A stretch of DNA of 13,914 nt from contig JAHJMX010000067.1 of NCBI GenBank assembly GCA_018821175.1, positions 1-13,914 on the forward strand, given 5' to 3'. This document shows positions 1 to 5,425 of this stretch, one piece after another. The stretch's first letter is position 1; each line of letters starts with the position of its first letter. This DNA comes from Patescibacteria group bacterium (lineage in GTDB: Bacteria; Patescibacteriota; Gracilibacteria; UBA1369; PNNO01). The notes beneath the pieces are model-generated. The model did not search any database. It was not told the DNA's origin and saw only the letters and a list, made by a program, of their open reading frames with translations. Both the position numbers and the translations under genes were made by a program.

Positions 1-15
1 AAATTCAAATCATTT

Positions 16-38
16 TGTCAGGTTTGACAGTTTTGTCA
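16..38. repeat. Three alternating TGTCA/TGACA half-sites over the -35 box
   Basis: TGTCA at 16-20, TGACA at 25-29 and TGTCA at 34-38 alternate in orientation with 4-nt spacers, giving two overlapping palindromes with a 9-nt period. The middle element lies inside the -35 hexamer of the promoter at 24-53. This placement suggests a repressor or activator site, but no regulator is identified. Confidence 0.4.
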
Positions 39-53
39 TTTTTATGTTATTAT
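24..53 (+). promoter_or_regulatory. Sigma70-type promoter for the leader/structured RNA
   Basis: A perfect -35 hexamer TTGACA (24-29) is followed after 18 nt by TATTAT (48-53). An extended -10 TG dinucleotide lies at 45-46. The predicted start is near 60-62, directly before the first hairpin of the downstream RNA. It is the best-matching promoter in the window. It reads toward miaB, so it either drives a separate small RNA or gives miaB a leader of about 295 nt. Confidence 0.65.
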
Positions 54-191
54 ATACATGTATTGACGAGCTGGTTTTCCAGTTCTGAAATGCATCCCTT
101 TTGATCCTTTCCCTGTGATAGCTTCGGTTAATGCGGGGTTAGGATCTCTCCCTTTGATACTTTGTACCGCCTCGGTGGTAATAAGGTATCT

Positions 192-210
192 ACCCCTCTT
201 TAGAGCGGGT
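192..210 (+). promoter_or_regulatory. Alternative (antiterminator-like) hairpin
   Basis: ACCC (192-195) can pair with GGGT (207-210), and CTC (196-198) with GAG (203-205), leaving a one-base bulge and a TTTA loop. The 3' arm uses bases 204-210, which are also the 5' arm of the 204-253 stem. The two helices are therefore mutually exclusive, as in attenuators and riboswitch expression platforms. No ligand or effector is implied by the sequence. Confidence 0.4.
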
Positions 211-261
211 CGATGTGAGCACCATTCACGAATGATGCTTGCACTGGCCCGCTTTTCCTTT
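204..261 (+). terminator. Long GC-rich hairpin followed by T tracts
   Basis: AGCGGGTC (204-211) pairs with GGCCCGCT (246-253), 8 bp with one wobble. Inner pairs are 215-217/242-244, 218-221/236-239 and 223-226/231-234 around a CACG loop. The stem is followed by TTTT, CC and TTT (253-261), so the U tract is interrupted. It may be an intrinsic terminator of the upstream RNA, a conditional one, or simply the last domain of a structured RNA. Positions 262-356, up to miaB, hold no gene. They contain a short GTATC/GATAC inverted repeat (296-300/310-314), and CGCTTA (324-329) that can pair with TAAGCG (348-353) just before the miaB start. Confidence 0.45.
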
Positions 262-356
262 AGGATTCAATTTTGTATCTTTTGCGTCTTGCGATGTATC
301 GACCTTTTTGATACCTTTGTTTGCGCTTAGAAGATAACTGTTAAAAATAAGCGAAA

Positions 357-1721
357 ATGAAAAGATCGTATTATATTCAGACGCTTGGTTGCCAAATGAA
401 TTATTCTGATTCGGAGCGTATTGATCGTATTTTACAGAATCTTGGTTTAGAGAAAGTTGAGTCAATGAATAATGCAGATTTGATAATTTTCAATACTTGC
501 TCGATTCGGCAAAAAGGTGAAGATCGTGTTTTTGGACAAATGGTTAATATAACAAGATTGCGAAAAAACAAACCGCATTTGCTTACTGCGATTACTGGTT
601 GTATGACACGAATTACATCAACTCGCCAAGATGAAGAGCGAGATAAATTGCTTCGTAGAGCCCCAGAAGTTGATTTTGTTTTTAGAATTGAGGATTTACA
701 AAGAGTACCTGAAATTATCAAAAATTTTTGGTCCGATTTTCAAATTCCAGAGATTGCTGAGGCAAATTTAGCGAGTTATTTCCAAATTAATCCTGCATAT
801 ACAAGTAGTTTTCAGGCATTTGTTCCGATTGGGACTGGTTGCGACAACTTTTGTACTTATTGCATCGTTCCGTATAGTCGCAAACGTGAAATTAGTCGTT
901 CTATGGATGAAATTTTTGAAGAATGTAAGAATCTTGTTGAAAATGGATGTCTTGAAATTACATTGCTTGGGCAAAACGTTAATTCGTATGGACTTAGTAA
1001 TTTAGATAAAAAAACCGATTTATTCAAAGATATAGATCAGCCATTCATTGAGCTTTTGAAACGCATTGATTCTTTGAAAAATAAAGGTTTAAAAAGGCTT
1101 CGTTTTACATCAAATCACCCGAAAGATTTATCGGATGAATTAATTGATGCTATGGCAACTCTTGAAACTCAAATGCCGTATGTTCATTTGCCGGTTCAAT
1201 CTGGCAGTGATCAAGTTTTGAAGCATATGAATAGGCATTATACCGCTGATTGGTATCGTGATTTAGTCCGTAAATTAAATGAAAAAATTCCAGGTATTGC
1301 GATTTCTACTGATATTATTGTTGGTTTTTGTGATGAAACTGAGGAGCAATTTATGGAAACTTGTAAATTATTTGAAGATATAGAGTGGGACATGGCCTAT
1401 CTTGCTCAGTATTCAAATCGAAAGGGGACTTTTGCTTGGAAAAATCTTCAGGATAATGTTTCGCTTTCAGATAAGAAAAAACGTTGGCATAAATTGAATA
1501 TAATTTTAAAGGCATATGCTTTAAAAAAACACAAAATTTTCGAAGGCAAAACAGTGGAAGTTCTTGTTGAAAAATATGGAAATGGCATATGCGAAGGGCG
1601 TAGTGAACATTTTAAAACTACGCTTTTTCCATCAGACGAAAATTTAATTGGAAAACTTGTAAAAGTTTACGTTGAAAGAGGACGGGAATGGCAGTTAGAA
1701 GGACATATGATTACAGATTAA
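357..1721 (+). CDS. miaB: tRNA-2-methylthio-N6-dimethylallyladenosine synthase (MiaB)
   Basis: This is a radical-SAM methylthiotransferase that adds a methylthio group to i6A37 of tRNAs reading UNN codons, in the cytoplasm. The 454 residues have the full family layout. The N-terminal UPF0004 domain has its three cluster cysteines, C12 in GCQMN, C48 in NTCS and C82 in TGCM. The radical-SAM CxxxCxxC is at 162-169 (GCDNFCTYC), and a TRAM-like basic C-terminal domain follows from about 390. GCQMN is typical of MiaB rather than RimO or MtaB, though paralogue assignment by motif alone is not absolute. The ATG is the first start after an in-frame TAA at 348-350, so it is well fixed. No Shine-Dalgarno is visible. 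The gene follows the structured region and converges on alaS with a 4-nt gap. Confidence 0.93.
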   Translation: MKRSYYIQTLGCQMNYSDSERIDRILQNLGLEKVESMNNADLIIFNTCSIRQKGEDRVFGQMVNITRLRKNKPHLLTAITGCMTRITSTRQDEERDKLLRRAPEVDFVFRIEDLQRVPEIIKNFWSDFQIPEIAEANLASYFQINPAYTSSFQAFVPIGTGCDNFCTYCIVPYSRKREISRSMDEIFEECKNLVENGCLEITLLGQNVNSYGLSNLDKKTDLFKDIDQPFIELLKRIDSLKNKGLKRLRFTSNHPKDLSDELIDAMATLETQMPYVHLPVQSGSDQVLKHMNRHYTADWYRDLVRKLNEKIPGIAISTDIIVGFCDETEEQFMETCKLFEDIEWDMAYLAQYSNRKGTFAWKNLQDNVSLSDKKKRWHKLNIILKAYALKKHKIFEGKTVEVLVEKYGNGICEGRSEHFKTTLFPSDENLIGKLVKVYVERGREWQLEGHMITD

Positions 1722-1725
1722 ATTT

Positions 1726-3561
1726 TTATTCCAAAACAGCTTTGATTCTTCTTATGCCAGAAGAGCTGCTTTGCTCTTTCTTAATTTTAAATTTCCCAAG
1801 TTCTCCGGTGTTTTTTACATGTGGTCCTCCACAAATTTCAACACTGAAATCACCAATTGAATAAACTTTAACTTTTTCTCCATATTTTGATTCAAAAAGT
1901 CCCATTGCCCCTTTTGCTTTTGCTTCTTCCACAGTCATTTCTTCCATTTTTACTTCATGATTTTTAGCAATTTCTGTATTGATGATATCTTCAACTTTTT
2001 TTATTTCCTCAGGAGTCATTTTGTCAGGATGCGAGAAATCGAAACGCAATCTTTCTGCTGTAATATTCGATCCGCGTTGTTCAACATGCTTTCCAAGAAC
2101 TTGTCTTAAAGCTTCGTGTAACATGTGAGTTGTTGTATGAAAAGCTGTTGTTGCCTCACTATTGTCGGCAAGACCTCCCTTGAATTTCTTTTCTGCTCCT
2201 GCACGAGAAAGCTCTTGATGTTTGTCGAAAGCTTCTTGATAACCATTCATATCAACTTCTAATCCATTTTCCTTTGCAAGTTCTACTGTCATTTCAATTG
2301 GGAATCCATATGTGTCATAAAGCTTAAAAGCTAGCCTTCCAGATAAAATTTTCTGATTATTTGAAAGTAAATGAGGTAGAATTTTTTCAAATTCTTTTTC
2401 TCCTTGGTCCAAAGTACGTATGAATTGTTCTTCTTCTTTTTGAAGTGTGGTGATAATCTTTTCTTTGAATTGTTCGAGTTCTGGATAAACGTCTTTATAA
2501 AGATCGATATAAATTTTTGCGATTTCAGATATAAATTCTCCTTGAATACCAAGTTTTTTTGCATGACGGATTGCGCGCCGGATTAAGCGGCGAAGTACAT
2601 AACCTTGATCAGTATTTGATGGGGTGACTCCATTTCTATCTCCAATAATGAACACTGAGGCGCGCAAATGATCTGCAATAATCCTTTCAGATTCAGCAAA
2701 ATTCGAATTCGCATTTTCAACATTATTTTTTGCAAGTTCGCGTATTTTTCCAATAGCGCTAGCAAATAATTCAGTTTCGAAAGCAGTATTTTTATTTTGC
2801 ATAATAGCTGTCATTCGCTCAAGGCCAAGCCCAGTATCAACATTTTTTTGTGTTAGTGGCACAAAAAGTCCATCCTCACCTTTGTTGTATTGCATGAAAA
2901 CATTATTCCAAATTTCAACCGGTTTTCCGCAATCACAAGCCACTCCCATTTCATCACATTTCGGACATTTTTCTTTATCAACTATATAAAAAATTTCAGT
3001 ATCCGGTCCACATGGGCCTGTTTGTCCAGCTGGTCCCCACCAATTTTCCTTTTTACCATAGAAATAAATCAATCCACCACATAGTTCATCTCCGTCCTTT
3101 TTTCTATGAAATCCCAAAGCTTCCCAAGCTTTTGCTGCTTCTTCATCTCTTGCAGCATCTTCGTCCCCGATAAAACAAGAAACCGCAATTCGCGATGGAT
3201 CAAGTCCAAGCCCACCATCATTAATTGGTAAAGTTAAAAATTCATAACTCATTTTAATTGATTCTTCTTTGAAATAATCTCCAAGTGACCAATTGCCCAT
3301 CATCTCAAAAAAAGTCAGATGAGTAGTGTCTCCAACTTCATCAATGTCATCAGTTCGTACACATTTTTGCGCATTTACAAGCCTTTTACCTGCCGCATGC
3401 TTTTCGCCAAGCAGATATGGTACAAGAGGGTGCATTCCAGCAGTAGTAAAAAGAACTGTTGGATCATTTTCTGGTATCAAAGAAGCTCCATCAATTTGTT
3501 TGTGGTCATATTTTTTAACAAAAAAATCTATGTATTTTTGGCGAATTTCTTTAGCAAGCAT
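1726..3561 (-). CDS. alaS: Alanyl-tRNA synthetase lacking the C-terminal C-Ala domain
   Basis: It charges tRNA-Ala with alanine and clears mischarged Ser/Gly. From the ATG at 3561 it has 611 residues, against about 875 in E. coli. The class II catalytic core is clear, with HLTFFEMMGN near residue 81 and GPCGPDTEIFY near 182. A cysteine cluster follows in the core (C199, C202, C209, C211; the CDCGK segment). The editing domain keeps its metal ligands HTTTH (475-479) and CGGPH (C577, H581). The protein ends at SGIRRIKAVLE, where the editing domain normally leads into the linker and C-Ala (DHHA1) domain, so the loss looks clean rather than a frameshift. A TTG two codons upstream (3567) is a possible but less likely start. 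No Shine-Dalgarno is visible. It is transcribed divergently from the envelope-protein pair. Confidence 0.93.
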   Translation of the reverse strand: MLAKEIRQKYIDFFVKKYDHKQIDGASLIPENDPTVLFTTAGMHPLVPYLLGEKHAAGKRLVNAQKCVRTDDIDEVGDTTHLTFFEMMGNWSLGDYFKEESIKMSYEFLTLPINDGGLGLDPSRIAVSCFIGDEDAARDEEAAKAWEALGFHRKKDGDELCGGLIYFYGKKENWWGPAGQTGPCGPDTEIFYIVDKEKCPKCDEMGVACDCGKPVEIWNNVFMQYNKGEDGLFVPLTQKNVDTGLGLERMTAIMQNKNTAFETELFASAIGKIRELAKNNVENANSNFAESERIIADHLRASVFIIGDRNGVTPSNTDQGYVLRRLIRRAIRHAKKLGIQGEFISEIAKIYIDLYKDVYPELEQFKEKIITTLQKEEEQFIRTLDQGEKEFEKILPHLLSNNQKILSGRLAFKLYDTYGFPIEMTVELAKENGLEVDMNGYQEAFDKHQELSRAGAEKKFKGGLADNSEATTAFHTTTHMLHEALRQVLGKHVEQRGSNITAERLRFDFSHPDKMTPEEIKKVEDIINTEIAKNHEVKMEEMTVEEAKAKGAMGLFESKYGEKVKVYSIGDFSVEICGGPHVKNTGELGKFKIKKEQSSSSGIRRIKAVLE

Positions 3562-3620
3562 GTTCAAGTGGTTATTTTATTTTAATTAAGCGCAATTTCT
3601 CTCATTCATGTCTAAGCTGC

Positions 3621-3649
3621 ATTCTAGAAAAAATTCTTGTTAAAAACAA
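3621..3649 (-). promoter_or_regulatory. Candidate alaS promoter
   Basis: On the minus strand TTGTTT (3644-3649) is followed by a 17-nt spacer and TAGAAT (3621-3626), which matches the -10 consensus at five of six positions. The -35 matches only three of six. The predicted start lies near 3614, giving an untranslated leader of about 50 nt. The palindrome at 3634-3652 overlaps the -35 and spacer. Confidence 0.4.
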
Positions 3650-3652
3650 GAA
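3634..3652. repeat. Perfect palindrome in the divergent promoter region
   Basis: TTCTTGTT (3634-3641) and AACAAGAA (3645-3652) are exact inverted copies around an AAA centre. The site lies between two divergent genes and overlaps the candidate alaS promoter, so an operator is plausible. It has no adjacent T tract in either direction that would make it a typical terminator. The rest of the 148-bp spacer (3562-3709) holds only the two candidate promoters. Confidence 0.5.
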
Positions 3653-3655
3653 AAT

Positions 3656-3685
3656 TTGCCATAGTATAACGGCAGATTTTATTGT
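3656..3685 (+). promoter_or_regulatory. Weak candidate promoter for the membrane-protein pair
   Basis: TTGCCA (3656-3661) is followed after 18 nt by TATTGT (3680-3685), about 25 nt before the start codon at 3710. Both hexamers are imperfect. A TATAAC at 3665-3670 is an alternative -10 without a well-spaced -35. Confidence 0.28.
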
Positions 3686-3709
3686 AAAAAGCATTTATTT
3701 AAATAATCT

Positions 3710-5425
3710 ATGAGTAAAGATAAAAACAAAGCTCCGGGAGATCTTTTGAATAAGAAAACTCTAGGGCTTTCTTTAGCGGCTATTGGCCTTTTCTTATTAA
3801 TGTTCGCTGCATTTTATGCGATTGCACGTATTTTTAGTTCACCAAGTTTGGCGAATTTTTTGCCTGAAAATACTACCGTTGCAGTTGTGCAAATTAATAT
3901 AAATCCTGGGAATGAACAGGTTAAGCATTTTTTTGAATCTTTAGATGGTTATGCTGTTTATGATCCAGATGCTTTTACGTTTGTTTTTGATGAATTTTTT
4001 AACACTGAATTTGATACAGAGGTTCAACCTTGGATTGGTAGGCAAATTGGAATTGCGCTTTTGGAGCAAGGGAATACAGATGGTTTAGTTGATAATGTAT
4101 TTTTTATAGAGGTGAAAAATGAAGATGAGGCATTGAAGTTCATGGAATCTAGAGGGCTTCAATCTGAAGAGGACTATATTCTTTCAGATGATTATGCAGG
4201 GAATCCAATTTATCGTTATGCACTTAGTCATAGTTTTAAATTTACATTTGTCGCTGGGAATATGGTTATTGCGGAAAATGATATTGCACTTAAATCCGTT
4301 ATTGATGCAGCCGGAAGCCGTAGTGGGCGTTTAATTGATAGTGTTTTATATCAAAAAGTTGCGCATAATCTTCCGATGAACTCTATTGTTTTTGCCTATA
4401 GTGATTTTGTAAAAGCAAATACGGTTTTGAAATCAAACGGGACCTTTATGAGTGAAAAAGGACGCGAGCTTCTTGCTTTCCAGCCTTTCCTCAAGCTTTA
4501 TAAGGCATTTGGAGTTGTTGGTGTAATGGAAAATCAAAATCTTACAATCCAAACTTTTATGGCTTTGGATGAGGAATATTTGGCTGGGCATGATTTTATT
4601 AATTTTGATACAAAGTTTCGTGCAAATTTGCTTGAATTAATGCAAAAGGATGTTCTTTTTTATGCTGGTGGAATTGATTTAAAAAAACAATTGCAACGTT
4701 ATAGCGACTTTTTCTCGAGCGGCGGAGAGGTTTCATATTTGGTGTTCGAGGGAATGTTGCGTGCGCAAAAAAGTAAATATTTTGGGGACACAATTACTTT
4801 AGAAGATGATATTTATCCTCTTTTGCAAGGGGAATATGCCGTAGCCGTAACTGGCACTCCGGATGATCAGGCTTTTACAATAATGCTTGAGATGCTCGAT
4901 CCTATGCGTGATCGTGACAGTATTGAGACAATTGCAGATAGTTTTATTCAAACAGGATCCGTATTAGCGCCCCAAGTTTTTGAAGTAGAGCTTGAGGATG
5001 GAACTGTAGTTTCTGAAATTAGAACGGTTCCAGAGGAAATCGTTCGATCTACTGAAGATTATCACGGTTATGAAATCAATATTTTGGCATCTTCTGGAAA
5101 TGGAATTTTCTCTGTTTATTATATTGTTTTGGATAATGTTTTTGTTCTTTCTACTGAGAAATCTCATCTCGAAAAATCAATCGATTTATTTGTAACTCCA
5201 GGTGAAAGTATGAAAGAAAGTGATTTGTTTTTAGAAATTATTTCACCTGTGATTAGGACTTCGGATGAAGTGATGTTTGCCGATATTTCATATTTGCTTG
5301 ATAATTTTGGTGGAAGTTTACCAGCTGAAACATTGTTATATCTAGAGCCTTTTAAGCATTTTGCTTCAGGGAAAAATTATTTCAAAGATGGTATTTCAGC
5401 AACTAATTATATAAAAATTGATTAA
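3710..5425 (+). CDS. Membrane-anchored protein with internal duplication, DUF3352-like
   Basis: Its function is unknown. The 571 residues begin with a short basic segment and one membrane span (about 18-41), followed by a large, probably extracytoplasmic domain starting at LPENTTVAVV, the kind of opening seen in DUF3352 proteins. Two halves appear related. In the first, PWIGRQIGIALL (108-118) precedes DYAGNPIYRY (161-170) and a FVAGNMVIAENDIALKSVID segment (180-199). In the second, YPLLQGEYAVAV (369-380) precedes DYHGYEINIL (450-459) and a YIVLDNVFVLSTEKSHLEKS segment (471-490). There are no cysteines and no obvious catalytic motif. The start is fixed by an in-frame TAA at 3704-3706. Its stop overlaps the next start by one base (TAATG), implying translational coupling with the DUF4012 gene. 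The DUF3352 assignment is tentative; the duplication was seen by eye. Confidence 0.75.
   Translation: MSKDKNKAPGDLLNKKTLGLSLAAIGLFLLMFAAFYAIARIFSSPSLANFLPENTTVAVVQININPGNEQVKHFFESLDGYAVYDPDAFTFVFDEFFNTEFDTEVQPWIGRQIGIALLEQGNTDGLVDNVFFIEVKNEDEALKFMESRGLQSEEDYILSDDYAGNPIYRYALSHSFKFTFVAGNMVIAENDIALKSVIDAAGSRSGRLIDSVLYQKVAHNLPMNSIVFAYSDFVKANTVLKSNGTFMSEKGRELLAFQPFLKLYKAFGVVGVMENQNLTIQTFMALDEEYLAGHDFINFDTKFRANLLELMQKDVLFYAGGIDLKKQLQRYSDFFSSGGEVSYLVFEGMLRAQKSKYFGDTITLEDDIYPLLQGEYAVAVTGTPDDQAFTIMLEMLDPMRDRDSIETIADSFIQTGSVLAPQVFEVELEDGTVVSEIRTVPEEIVRSTEDYHGYEINILASSGNGIFSVYYIVLDNVFVLSTEKSHLEKSIDLFVTPGESMKESDLFLEIISPVIRTSDEVMFADISYLLDNFGGSLPAETLLYLEPFKHFASGKNYFKDGISATNYIKID

Larger units (their letters stand above)
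60..261 (+). ncRNA. Structured RNA or riboswitch-like leader upstream of miaB
   Basis: I do not recognise the family. Most bases from the predicted start to a T-rich tract can be placed in stems. P1 is 68-74/79-85 (7 bp, TTTT loop). P2 is 103-108/141-146 (GATCCT/AGGATC), then 111-115/134-138, then 119-122/127-130 capped by a cUUCGg tetraloop, with symmetric internal loops TT/TT and TGA/ATG. P3 is 156-161/185-190 plus 165-170/175-180 with a CTCG loop. P5 is 204-211/246-253 with inner stems. The stretch is more GC-rich than its surroundings and lacks a convincing coding frame on either strand. No hallmarks of tmRNA, RNase P RNA, SRP RNA, 6S RNA, 5S rRNA or a T-box were found. It could be an independent RNA ending at the P5 hairpin, or a cis-acting miaB leader. 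The stems were found by eye, without energy calculation. Confidence 0.6.

Noticed and set aside
215..229. LexA-like box in the leader (GTGAG followed by TTCAC)
   Set aside because: The spacing is 5 rather than 6, one half-site base differs, and the bases are already paired in the RNA stem.
204..253. tRNA gene in the 50-nt GC-rich hairpin
   Set aside because: It is too short, has no D, anticodon or T arms, and the inner stems are collinear.
60..261. Known RNA classes: tmRNA, RNase P RNA, SRP RNA, 6S RNA, 5S rRNA, T-box leader
   Set aside because: No tRNA-like T-loop (GTTCGAATC type), no RNase P conserved blocks, no SRP GGAAG-type loop region, no single rod as in 6S, and no T-box AGGGTGGNACCGCG sequence. 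The TACCGC/GTGGTA hairpin only superficially recalls a T-box.
115..330. 71-codon ORF on the + strand, and overlapping minus-strand frames over the same stretch
   Set aside because: The composition (Cys, Arg and Leu mixed without pattern), lack of a Shine-Dalgarno and near-complete coverage by RNA stems make a structured RNA more likely than a protein gene.
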